64,000 nt of DNA, from contig NZ_CP082289.1 in NCBI RefSeq assembly GCF_019880245.1, positions 97,866 to 161,865 on the forward strand, in the 5' to 3' direction. The number at the start of each line of letters is the position of its first letter. Position 1 is the stretch's first letter. The notes under the pieces are model-generated. The model was not told the origin of the DNA, did not search any database, and saw only the letters and a program-made list of their open reading frames with translations. Both the position numbers and the translations under genes were made by a program. Source of the DNA: Halobaculum roseum (GTDB lineage: Archaea; Halobacteriota; Halobacteria; Halobacteriales; Haloferacaceae). This document shows, one piece after another, positions 1-9,051 of the stretch.

Positions 1-2
1 CG

Positions 3-509
3 ATCCAGATTTACTCGACGACGCAGGCGTTCCCCGCCGACGAGTACGTCGGGCGGTACGAAGACCGGTTGAGCGACCCGGACGTCAAATCGAACGAGAA
101 ACTCCAGGCGCTCATCGAACACTACGTCGACTGGTACGACCGGGAGCTGGCGCAGCGTCAGATGACCATTCGCGACCACTACGTCCTGATTCCGGTACGA
201 CCTGAGGAGGTCCGATACGAACGGGCCAGCCTCCTCGAAAAGCTCGCTAGGATCCCCGTACTGGGCATCCTCATCCAGATTGTCACGGCGCCGCCGGAGG
301 AGGAAGAGCGAGCCGCGATGCTCGAGGAACTGGACGAGCGGCGCCGGCGGGTCGAGCGCGGCCTCCGCGGCATCGAGGGGTGTGACACGCGCCCCGTTGA
401 TGCGGCCGAACTCACCCGCCTCATCGCGGAATACTGGACCGGCACGGAAATCGAGTACGGCGACCCCGAACAGGTGCTTCGAACGTCCCCCGTCATCAAC
501 AAGTCATGA
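3..509 (+). CDS. VirB4 N-terminal region protein (5' partial)
   Basis: The frame is open from the window edge, so the true start lies upstream. No Walker motif is present. What is visible resembles the N-terminal, non-ATPase part of VirB4/TraC-type conjugation ATPases: a helix around NEKLQALIEHYVDWY, a beta-like HYVLIPV stretch, a hydrophobic IPVLGILIQIV segment, then a charged Glu/Arg-rich helix and a second helix ending near AELTRLIAEYW. Its TGA overlaps the ATG of the next gene (ATGA), so the two are translationally coupled and were probably one protein in other systems. Inferred role: the membrane-proximal part of a transfer ATPase at the cytoplasmic face of a type IV secretion-like channel. 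It could also be an independent partner subunit; only the coupling and resemblance support the split-VirB4 reading. Confidence 0.6.
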   Translation: MQIYSTTQAFPADEYVGRYEDRLSDPDVKSNEKLQALIEHYVDWYDRELAQRQMTIRDHYVLIPVRPEEVRYERASLLEKLARIPVLGILIQIVTAPPEEEERAAMLEELDERRRRVERGLRGIEGCDTRPVDAAELTRLIAEYWTGTEIEYGDPEQVLRTSPVINKS

Positions 510-2590
510 TTGGAAACCTGCTGCCCTTCACCGGCTCGGATAGTTCAGAAACTGACGACGAGGCGACCGCAGACGAGGCCCCCGACGAAGAGGGGGAAGA
601 TGCTGAATCACAGTTTACCGTGGACTACGAGGCCGACGGTGAGGCAGTCGACGGCATCCCCGAGATCCATCAGACCGTCGTCTCGCCGTCGAGTATCGAG
701 CGAACGCCCAGCGCCCTCCGGACTGACACCCAGTGGGCGCAGAGTCTGTGGGTCGGTGAGTATCCCGATGCTCCGATGGATGGCTTCCTCGAAAAACTGT
801 ACGCGGCCGCCGAGACCCAACAGACAGATGTCAGCATCCACATCGATCCTCGTGATACGCGAGAGACGTTGGATTCGCTGGAGAACAAGATCGAGGACCT
901 CGAAGCCGACTACGAGTACCTGACCGAGAAGCATCGTGCGAGCGCCCGGGGCGTCGAGAAAGACCTCGAGGACCACCAGGAGATGTACGACGTCCTTCGG
1001 AACACGACGATGCAGGCGTTCGACGTCTCGATGTATCTCACGGTCAGGGGCAACGATCGCGAGAACATCGACGCCGAGTCGGTGTCGACGACAGCCCGAC
1101 AAGCGCCTGCGAATCTGACGCCGGTGACGCCCCGGTGGTCACAGCTGAAGACGTTCACCTCAGCGAGCCCGATCGCCCTGGATCAGTTCAACGAGACGCT
1201 CGACAGCAAGACGCCGATGCTCGGCGGGGCAGTCGGCGCGATGTTCCCCTTCGTTTCCGGTGCGTTTGCGGAACCCGGTATCGAATACGGGACGTACGCG
1301 CTGAATTCGAGTCCACTCATCCTCGACCGATTCAAACGGCAAACCGGCTACTGTATGATGGTTATCGGCCGGCTCGGCGCAGGCAAATCCTTCGCGACGA
1401 AGCTCCGGCTCGTGCGGCGGGCGATGTTCGACGAGGATACGGTCGTCATTATGCTCGACCCGATGCGGGGGTTCGCCGGCGTCAACGAGGCGCTCGATGG
1501 CGAGCGGATCACGGTCGGTGGCCGGCGGGGGCTGAACCCGCTGGAAATCAAACCGACGCCCGACCACGTCCTGCAGGAGGTCGACGACATCGACCCGTGG
1601 GGCGAGCAGATCAACTGGGTGATGACCTTCTTCGCGACGTTCTTCGAGCACGTCGCAGACCATCCACTCGGCGAGCGCAACCAGACGCTCCGGCGGGCCG
1701 TCCAAGAAGCCTACGAGAAGCGCGGGATCACCCGCGATCCAGAGACGCACACCCGGGACTCGCCCACCATCCACGACGTCATCACGGTCCTCGAAGAGAT
1801 GGTCGAAGACCCCGAGGAGTACGGCTACGTCACGGATGGGGAGCAGGAAGCCGTCCAGTCCGATGCTCAGTCGCTACTCAAGGACCTCCGACCGTCATTC
1901 CGCGAGGGCGGTGAACTCGAGAATCTGGCTCGCCCCTCCGAGTTCGACCTCGATTCGAAGGTCATCTACCTCGATCTCCACCAGGAGGAGGGGACCCGTG
2001 GCCGGGCGGAGACCAGCCTGATGATGCAGGTGCTGTTCAACAGCGTCTACGAGCGGGTCAAACAGACCGACAAGCGCGTCGTCTTCTGTATCGACGAGGC
2101 GCACTACCTGATGAACGACGCCGTCTCGTTGGACTTCCTGGAGACAGCCGTCCGGCACAGCCGCCACTTCGATCTGAGCCTCGAATTCATCACGCAAACG
2201 GGGGGTGAATTCGCGCTGACGCCGGAGGCACGCACCATCGCGAACCTCTGTTCGTTGACCGTCCTCCACCGCGTCAATGAGGAGAAAGAGAAGATCGCCA
2301 AGTGGTTCGACCTCAGCGAGCGGCAGGTGAACTGGGTTACCTCCGCGAAGGCCGGGGAAGACGAGGACGGCTACTCTGAGGCGCTCGTCGGTATCGACCA
2401 GGAGGGATGGTTCCCACTCCGAATTCGGGCAAGTGACTACGAGGCTCACGTTATCGACGGCGGCGCTGCGGACGTGGCCGAGCTTGAACCCGAGCCGACG
2501 ACGAGCGTGACGAATCCAGATAGCCGACCCGCCGGAACGCGTGCCGACGGCGGTGAACCAACTAGCACTACCACTCAGGAGGATGACTGA
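506..2590 (+). CDS. VirB4-like conjugation ATPase
   Basis: This 694-aa protein carries a P-loop GRLGAGKS at about residues 288-295 and a Walker B VVFCIDEAHYLM at about 525-535, the pattern of the HerA/VirB4 superfamily that powers DNA and protein transfer through type IV secretion channels. The region before the P-loop has the VirB4-type order: a beta-rich TDVSIHIDP segment, a long coiled helix (about 115-165), then TPMLGGAVGAMFPF just ahead of the ATPase core. The first 60 residues are very acidic and probably disordered. The Gln-containing motif after Walker B (EFITQTGGEF) fits this class. It overlaps the gene before it by 4 bases and the gene after it by 8, so the three form a transfer operon. 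The assignment to VirB4 rather than a generic HerA helicase rests on length and context. Confidence 0.8.
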   Translation: MIGNLLPFTGSDSSETDDEATADEAPDEEGEDAESQFTVDYEADGEAVDGIPEIHQTVVSPSSIERTPSALRTDTQWAQSLWVGEYPDAPMDGFLEKLYAAAETQQTDVSIHIDPRDTRETLDSLENKIEDLEADYEYLTEKHRASARGVEKDLEDHQEMYDVLRNTTMQAFDVSMYLTVRGNDRENIDAESVSTTARQAPANLTPVTPRWSQLKTFTSASPIALDQFNETLDSKTPMLGGAVGAMFPFVSGAFAEPGIEYGTYALNSSPLILDRFKRQTGYCMMVIGRLGAGKSFATKLRLVRRAMFDEDTVVIMLDPMRGFAGVNEALDGERITVGGRRGLNPLEIKPTPDHVLQEVDDIDPWGEQINWVMTFFATFFEHVADHPLGERNQTLRRAVQEAYEKRGITRDPETHTRDSPTIHDVITVLEEMVEDPEEYGYVTDGEQEAVQSDAQSLLKDLRPSFREGGELENLARPSEFDLDSKVIYLDLHQEEGTRGRAETSLMMQVLFNSVYERVKQTDKRVVFCIDEAHYLMNDAVSLDFLETAVRHSRHFDLSLEFITQTGGEFALTPEARTIANLCSLTVLHRVNEEKEKIAKWFDLSERQVNWVTSAKAGEDEDGYSEALVGIDQEGWFPLRIRASDYEAHVIDGGAADVAELEPEPTTSVTNPDSRPAGTRADGGEPTSTTTQEDD

Positions 2591-5500
2591 ACAGACCCCG
2601 TCAGAAATCCCGTCAGTGGCTAACGGCGACGAGTACATCCGGATCACTCCCTCCCGGAGCGATCTCGCGCCGGAGACCGTAGTCCGTCAACTGGCCGGCC
2701 TCCACGGCCTTGACGCTGGCAACGACGGACTTCTCGCAAGTATCGGTCCCTTCGGCGATCCGCCACCGGTGTTCGAGTTCCTCGCAGTGAGTGAGGGGGC
2801 AGACGAGCCGGTCGAGTTCTATTACGGGGCCGACCGCCGGTTAGATGCCTTCGAAGAACGCCTCCGGACGCTGTATCCTCCGACCGTCACGTTCGAGCGG
2901 GTCACCCTTGACTTGGAAACGAAGCTACTCCCATCGACAGCAGACCCGTCTCAGGACCACAGTGCCGGAGGTGACGATAGCCACGGAATGAACCCCAGGA
3001 CAGCTGAGGAATTCTCCGGAGACCCGAATTCGGATTCAGAGCCCGTGACTCTCTTCGATTCGACGGGGCAGGAACCGGTCGGTGATGGCGGAAGTGTGCT
3101 GTCGGAGAGCACTATGTCGCAGGACGAGGACGAAGTCTTGTTCGAGGCCGATTCGAGTGACGAGTCCACAGCGGCTGGTCCGTCCGACTCCGAACTCGAT
3201 GCCGATCACCAGCCGGCTCATACGCAACCGACCGTCGATGAGACGACCCCACTCGGAATCAGTTGGCACGGGCAGGCTACCCGGCGGGAAGACTGGATGA
3301 CGACACTACCCCAATTCACGAATACGGAAGACGACGATGACGATCACGCTCGGGCCCCGCTCGCGTCACTCATCGATCAGCTGACCCGGGCCGAACACCC
3401 GATCGCGTTCCAGGTACTCTTTCAGCGGAAATCGGACTGGACGCACGAGGCACGAGAGCGCCAGCGGAAGCTCCGTGAAGGCGAAGACCGGGTCGTCGAC
3501 TGGTTCTTCGGAGAACTCCTCGGAAACACAGAGAACGAACCACAGAGTCCGTCGAACACCGGGCGACAGCGTCGGTATCTCGACATCGGTGGGCGAGAGC
3601 GGGTCGAGGCTATCGACGAGAAGGAGCCACAGCACACGTTCACGGTGAATATGCGGGCACTTTCGCTCGTGACCTCCGACCGACAACGAGAGCGGGTTGA
3701 CCATCGTCTCGATGATATCGGGTCGGTATTCGATCACCTGAACGGGCCGCACTATCGGCTCCGACCGAAGCGCATCCGCCGTGGGCTTCGAAAGGGGCGG
3801 CGAGCCAAGAAGCACGCCGACCGGGTACTCAACGCTACGTTGGCTACCAAGAGCGACTGGCGGAAGACCCGCCCCGATCTCGTCCTCGGGCCGGCTGAGT
3901 TGGCGAACTTCGTGGTCGTTCCGCCGGCAACTGACCTCACGACCGAGGGCGGGCGGGGGTCCGACGCCGAACCCGAGAGCCGGACGCCCCTGCCACTCCC
4001 GGCGCAGGACCACATGGATGCGTTCACGGACGCCGGGATGGCGATCGGCCGCGGTCTTGGGGAAGACGGTACGCCCACGTCGGAGCCGATGCGGATTCCC
4101 CCGCATCTACTTCCGTTCCACGTCGGCCGGTTCGCGAAGAGCGGCGCCGGCAAATCGGTCGCGCTTGAAAACGACGCCCTCTCGCTGTACGACCAGACGA
4201 ACGGGCCAGTGTTCATCATCGACTCCAAGGGCGGGAATTTCCCCGAGAACTATATGCGGGCTCACGCGAAGCGCTTCGGCACCGACGACCTCGAGGAGAA
4301 CGTCCTCCACTTCTCGGTGCCCGACATCCTGCCTGGCTTCGCGTTCTTCGACATCACGCCGGCATTGGAGGACGGCGTCCGACGCGTCGACGCGATTCAG
4401 GACAAGGCCGACCACTACGAGGAGCTCATCAAGCTCGTGATGGGGCCGGAGCGGTACGAGGACGCCATCGCCTCGCCGACGCTCATCAAGTACCTCATCA
4501 AGGCGATGTACGACGAGGAGTACGGCCTCGAAAACGGACACTTCCGGCAGGATACAAACTACTTCACCCACGACCAGTTTGAGCAGGCGGTGACCCAGTT
4601 CCACGCCGCCGGGCCACCAGATTCGACACCCGAAGATGCACCGCGAGCCAGCGACCCGCAGGTCGCCGAGAAACTGGAGCGACACCTGCGCTCGAACCCG
4701 GCGACGTTCTCGAACGTCGTGAGCGGCATCAGCAACCGGATGGACTACATCACGCAGGACGCCCATCTCCGGCGGATCTTCAACAATACCGAGTCACAGT
4801 TCGACTTCCGCGACCTCCTCGACGAGGACAAAGTAGTCATCTTCGACCTCGGCGATCTCCGCGACGAGGCCGCCCGTGTGATGACCGGCGTCATTCTGAC
4901 GCAGCTCTACGATGCTGTCAAGCGTCGCGACGGCGACGAGCTGGCCCGCAAGCCAGACGACTACGTGGCGAACCTGCTCATCGACGAAGCGTCGTCGGTC
5001 GTCGTCTCTGATACGCTGACGACGCTGCTCGAAAAGGGGCGGGAGTTCCGGCTATCCATCGAACTCGTGACGCAGTTCCCTGAGCAGATGAAGGAGGCCG
5101 GCAACCGCGAGGTCTACCTGAACGTCCTGAACAACATCGGCAGTCCGCTCGTCGGGAAGATCGCCGTCGACGCCGACATCGCCGAGGCACTCTCACACGA
5201 GGCAATGGATCCCGTCGAGTTCAAGAATCGGATCAGTTCCCTCCCGCGTGGCGAGTGGATCGCACAGCTCCCGAGCCCAGAGTTCGGCGAAACCGGCCCC
5301 GACCCGTTCAGTATCGAACCCCTTCCGATTCCACCCGGTCATCCCGATAGCGAGCAGCCACTGACCGGGACGCAAGAAGAGCGATTCCAAGACGCCTTGG
5401 ACGCCGTCCACGAGCATACCCGCGAGGAGTACGGGGTCGCCGGCGGGACGACCGTGGAGAGCCGTGACGCTGCGACTGACGTCGCTCTGGAGAACGCGGA

Positions 5501-6953
5501 TGACCTACCGTTGGAAGTCGCGATGGCCCGTGCGATTCGCGCCGTCCAGCTGTCGAACGACGTACGTGAGACGAACGGCTGGGTCTCCGTCGAGGACGTC
5601 GATGAGGAACTGCTCTCGCGCATCGAGGAAGACACCATCGAGGCGCAGGGCTACGAGACACTACCAGAAGTGAGGGAGGCGTCCTCGCTCATCGAGGTCG
5701 ATCTCCCGGACGGTGGTTCGTCGGTGCAGTGTCGGCTCACAGACGAGGGTGAGCAAGCAGCCGCGCCCGACACGTCGACATCACCGACCGGCGGGGGCGA
5801 GCACCACGATGCAGTCCTTGAAACGGTCGAGCAATCCCTCGCAACTGCGGGGTTCTCCGTGGAGGTCCTCGATCAGAACGGGGAGTCCCGCCCCGATGCC
5901 ATCGCGACGCATCCGGATCTCGACCGGGAGCTCCAGGTGGAGGTCGAAACCACCACCCACGTCCGGCCGGCGAAGGTCCTCACGAACCTCCGGAAGGCCC
6001 AGGAACAGGAGCGAATCCCGCTGTTCGTCGTCGCAGACCACGACGATCAGCCGGCTGACGAGATTGCCGACCGGCTTGCGAAAATCCTCAGCGAGCCGCG
6101 AAATCAGCTCTCCTCCGGGGAAACACGGCTGTATACGATGAACCACAACGTCACATTCAACGGTGGTGCGCGAGCCGCGGATGGAGTGACGGCCGTCCGA
6201 CCGGCCACTGGTGGTAGTCGCCACACCCGCTGGTTCGAGCGGGACGGTGCGTTCGTCCTCGAGGATAGTGCCGGAGACCAGCACGCCCGGATCGACTCCT
6301 TCGACGCTGTGTCGAAAGATCAGTTCCCGGCGACGTACAGCTACGACGCCGAGAGCGAGTCATACACCGTCTTTAGGCCGGGAGAACTTCCCGAGTCCTA
6401 CGAGTCACGTGAGGCGTTCGAAGCGGATTGGGTACCTGTCAAGCGCCCGTTCGTGCCCAGTACCGACCTACCCGTTCCGGAGTACACGGATGATTCGTAT
6501 GCGATAGGTGTCATCGAGGATGAGCAGAATCTCGAGCTCTACACTCGAGACTCTGACGCGACCAAAGACCTTGCTGGGCTCATTGAGGCGATCGAAAACA
6601 ATGAACTCCATCTGGCAGGTGTGGAGCCAGACGAACCTGCCGATAAGCAATCTATGAAGCAGGAAGACCACGAGAACGATCCGTTCGGCATCCAAGCATT
6701 CGTCCGCGATAGCATCGTTAAATCCGGCGACGGGGTCGTCGCGGTCGCTGAGGTCTACGATGCGTACGAGCAATATGCGACGGCCGAGGAGTACGAGGTG
6801 AAGCCAAAAAACCGGTTCACACGTACGCTTCGCGACCACGTTGCGTTCGAGCGTGACAAGAAGTGGTTGGACGGTCAGACGCGACGCTGTTACGTCGGAA
6901 TCGAGCTGGACGACGCCGGCGACCAGGAGGAACCGAATGATGCCAGTGCGTAG
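2583..6953 (+). CDS. VirD4/TraD-like coupling ATPase fused to nuclease-like and wHTH domains
   Basis: The ATG at 2583 overlaps the end of the VirB4 gene; an in-frame start at 2541 would lie deep inside it, so 2583 is preferred (1456 aa). The central ATPase has a P-loop SGAGKS near residue 520 followed by VFIIDSKGG, and a Walker B NLLIDEAS near 798 with ELVTQFPEQM after it, typical of TraG/TraD/HerA DNA pumps. The first 250 residues are acidic linker plus unknown folds. After the ATPase, about residues 1075-1190 contain RPDAIATHPDL and LQVEVETT spaced like the D and ExE/K positions of PD-(D/E)XK nucleases. The last about 80 residues (VKPKNRFTRTLRDH, then RRCYVGIEL) resemble the winged-helix C-terminus of D5/P4-type plasmid primases. 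Expected role: coupling plasmid DNA to the transfer channel. The multi-domain C-terminus is unusual and its activity is inference. Confidence 0.72.
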   Translation: MTEQTPSEIPSVANGDEYIRITPSRSDLAPETVVRQLAGLHGLDAGNDGLLASIGPFGDPPPVFEFLAVSEGADEPVEFYYGADRRLDAFEERLRTLYPPTVTFERVTLDLETKLLPSTADPSQDHSAGGDDSHGMNPRTAEEFSGDPNSDSEPVTLFDSTGQEPVGDGGSVLSESTMSQDEDEVLFEADSSDESTAAGPSDSELDADHQPAHTQPTVDETTPLGISWHGQATRREDWMTTLPQFTNTEDDDDDHARAPLASLIDQLTRAEHPIAFQVLFQRKSDWTHEARERQRKLREGEDRVVDWFFGELLGNTENEPQSPSNTGRQRRYLDIGGRERVEAIDEKEPQHTFTVNMRALSLVTSDRQRERVDHRLDDIGSVFDHLNGPHYRLRPKRIRRGLRKGRRAKKHADRVLNATLATKSDWRKTRPDLVLGPAELANFVVVPPATDLTTEGGRGSDAEPESRTPLPLPAQDHMDAFTDAGMAIGRGLGEDGTPTSEPMRIPPHLLPFHVGRFAKSGAGKSVALENDALSLYDQTNGPVFIIDSKGGNFPENYMRAHAKRFGTDDLEENVLHFSVPDILPGFAFFDITPALEDGVRRVDAIQDKADHYEELIKLVMGPERYEDAIASPTLIKYLIKAMYDEEYGLENGHFRQDTNYFTHDQFEQAVTQFHAAGPPDSTPEDAPRASDPQVAEKLERHLRSNPATFSNVVSGISNRMDYITQDAHLRRIFNNTESQFDFRDLLDEDKVVIFDLGDLRDEAARVMTGVILTQLYDAVKRRDGDELARKPDDYVANLLIDEASSVVVSDTLTTLLEKGREFRLSIELVTQFPEQMKEAGNREVYLNVLNNIGSPLVGKIAVDADIAEALSHEAMDPVEFKNRISSLPRGEWIAQLPSPEFGETGPDPFSIEPLPIPPGHPDSEQPLTGTQEERFQDALDAVHEHTREEYGVAGGTTVESRDAATDVALENADDLPLEVAMARAIRAVQLSNDVRETNGWVSVEDVDEELLSRIEEDTIEAQGYETLPEVREASSLIEVDLPDGGSSVQCRLTDEGEQAAAPDTSTSPTGGGEHHDAVLETVEQSLATAGFSVEVLDQNGESRPDAIATHPDLDRELQVEVETTTHVRPAKVLTNLRKAQEQERIPLFVVADHDDQPADEIADRLAKILSEPRNQLSSGETRLYTMNHNVTFNGGARAADGVTAVRPATGGSRHTRWFERDGAFVLEDSAGDQHARIDSFDAVSKDQFPATYSYDAESESYTVFRPGELPESYESREAFEADWVPVKRPFVPSTDLPVPEYTDDSYAIGVIEDEQNLELYTRDSDATKDLAGLIEAIENNELHLAGVEPDEPADKQSMKQEDHENDPFGIQAFVRDSIVKSGDGVVAVAEVYDAYEQYATAEEYEVKPKNRFTRTLRDHVAFERDKKWLDGQTRRCYVGIELDDAGDQEEPNDASA

Positions 6954-6992
6954 TCGTTTCGCTCCCGCTCAGGAGGTGCAGGAGCACACGAA

Positions 6993-9008
6993 ATGACGCT
7001 CTCCGAGGCAGCCATCCGCGAGCACTACCGTCGTGCCAAACCCATCTACGAGGCGCTGGCGACTGTCAAGAACTATCCAACCATCGGGTTGAACGACTTC
7101 GTCGGATGGTACATCAAACGCGACCACGACGACGTCGAGGCGATTAAGGCCGGGTATCCGCAGCGCGGACGGGTTGCCCGCCTCGATCGTGACTACGACG
7201 AGATTCACGACCGCCTCAACCGGACCCTCTATGCCGTCACCACCTACAAGACACCGACCGCCTTCCAACAGTGGGAACCCTGTCGCTACGACGAGTCTGA
7301 GGGGACGACCGTTTGGCAGGATGAGCCCCCAACCCCCGGGTATGCCGACCTCCGGGCAGTTCCCACCTGGGGCGATATTGACCTCGCCGACGACATCAAG
7401 CCGCAGCGAGGCGACCTGGATGGCGAGACGCGTGCCCTCGTCGAGCGTACCCTCGACGCCTACATCGACGAGTATGCAACGCTCTACGGCACGCGGAAGG
7501 CGGTGTATGCGCTGGACTCCGTCGGGGGCGCGTACGTCTTTGGGGCCCCGGAGGCCACACTACCAATTGCGGACCACTTCAATGACGATCCGGATGCGCT
7601 CGAACGGGTGTTCAACGAGTTCCTCGACCGCTCGAACGCATGGCTCCAGAAGGCAGAGGCCCGCGTGAACGAGCGCGTCGACGGCGCCGGCGACGTCATT
7701 CAGCCCGATTGGGTGAACAACAAGAACCGCCAGTACAAGCCGCCACTCTCGATCCACGCCGACCACGATGCCGTCGTCACGCCCATCGCGACCGACAACG
7801 TCCGCTACGAACTCCGTCCGTTCGAGGGTGTCGACGACGCACTCCTCGAGCAGGCGGTCAGTTGGGCCGATGACCTCACGCGAGTCGAGCACACGGACTG
7901 CGTCGACTCGCTTGTCGCGACGCTCTGGCCGGACCTGTACGAGGACCACGGGGGGTGGCAGGCCACGCTGGAGGAATGGGTGGAAGCGGAGCGTGAGCGG
8001 GAACGGGAGCGCCAGCGACAGCGTGAGGCAGCGCTCCAGCGACGCGAAGAGCGAATGGCAGAACTCGACGGTACCCTCGAAGGCCGTCCCGTTACGCCGT
8101 TCAAAGAGGACGTCTACGAGGCTGTCGAGGATATCGACATCACCGAGATTGCCCGTCACTACGCGAGCGATGCCTACGATACGGATCCGAACCAGCCGCG
8201 GCCGCAGTTCGACCCGTGCTGGCGCCACAGTGAGAGCGGGCAATCCTGTTTCGTCGACGAGCAGGCCAATACCTTCGGCGATTCGAAGGTTAACGCCGGG
8301 GGCGGGCCGGCGAAGCTGATGGCGCTCGCGACGGGGATTATCTCCGCCGCCGATGCGGACCTCGACGGGGAGGACTACTGGGCTGCCGTCGACGAACTGC
8401 GGAGCGCCGGCTACGACATTCCGGTGTGGGTTCCAGAGGCCGGATCGGACCGCGTCGACGGCGGGACCTACGACCAGATGCCGTTCTGGGCCGTTCGGAA
8501 AGCGGCTGTCGCGCTCGAGATTTGTCCGGAGAATGCGTTCGTCGATCGTGAGGGCGAGGAAGGAACCTACGAGGGATTCCCCGGGTACGAAACCTACAAC
8601 GAGACGCTAGAAGCCATCGAAGACACGGACCTGAACCACGGGCGCGAGCGGGTCACGCCCGAGGAGAACGCAGCTGACGATGAATCGAAGTCACCCCCCG
8701 AATCTCCTACGAGTGACGATCGACCTGGTGACTTGGACCGGGCTCACCTTCGCGAAAAGAACCGTCTGTTGACAGCGAAAATCAAGCGTCTCGAATCTGA
8801 ACTGGAGGAGAAATCGGAGCAAATCGAGGGGCTGGAAACAAAGGTCAACCATCTCCAATCGGAGCTCGCTACCGTCCGCTCTGAACGTGATCGGCTAGAG
8901 GCTGCTCTCGAAGAACGTGAGTTCGAGCAAGAGCCAAATCAGGGAAACCAGGACGAGAATCGATCCCCACTTGACAGGGCGAGAAGGTTCATTTCATCCA
9001 ATCGGTAG
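6993..9008 (+). CDS. Plasmid primase of the AEP type
   Basis: This 671-aa protein follows the coupling ATPase by 39 bases. Three blocks match archaeo-eukaryotic primases: WGDIDLAD (about 126-133, the metal-binding DxD), SVGGAYVFG (about 176-184, the position of the GGxH-type motif) and NRQYKPPLSIHADHDAV (about 245-262, the basic/His motif III region). The second block has Tyr where His is usual. The middle holds a strongly charged helix of Glu/Arg repeats (about 328-350); a second conserved segment near 390-530 ends in PFWAVRKAAVALEI, and the final 110 residues form a predicted coiled coil (KIKRLESELEEKSEQIEGL). Likely role: priming plasmid DNA synthesis, during replication or on transferred single strands. 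No helicase motif is present. The family call is moderately secure; catalytic competence is unproven. Confidence 0.66.
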   Translation: MTLSEAAIREHYRRAKPIYEALATVKNYPTIGLNDFVGWYIKRDHDDVEAIKAGYPQRGRVARLDRDYDEIHDRLNRTLYAVTTYKTPTAFQQWEPCRYDESEGTTVWQDEPPTPGYADLRAVPTWGDIDLADDIKPQRGDLDGETRALVERTLDAYIDEYATLYGTRKAVYALDSVGGAYVFGAPEATLPIADHFNDDPDALERVFNEFLDRSNAWLQKAEARVNERVDGAGDVIQPDWVNNKNRQYKPPLSIHADHDAVVTPIATDNVRYELRPFEGVDDALLEQAVSWADDLTRVEHTDCVDSLVATLWPDLYEDHGGWQATLEEWVEAERERERERQRQREAALQRREERMAELDGTLEGRPVTPFKEDVYEAVEDIDITEIARHYASDAYDTDPNQPRPQFDPCWRHSESGQSCFVDEQANTFGDSKVNAGGGPAKLMALATGIISAADADLDGEDYWAAVDELRSAGYDIPVWVPEAGSDRVDGGTYDQMPFWAVRKAAVALEICPENAFVDREGEEGTYEGFPGYETYNETLEAIEDTDLNHGRERVTPEENAADDESKSPPESPTSDDRPGDLDRAHLREKNRLLTAKIKRLESELEEKSEQIEGLETKVNHLQSELATVRSERDRLEAALEEREFEQEPNQGNQDENRSPLDRARRFISSNR

Positions 9009-9051
9009 ACATCTCACTCACTCAGCATCAAATCTTAAACTACCTCAACAG

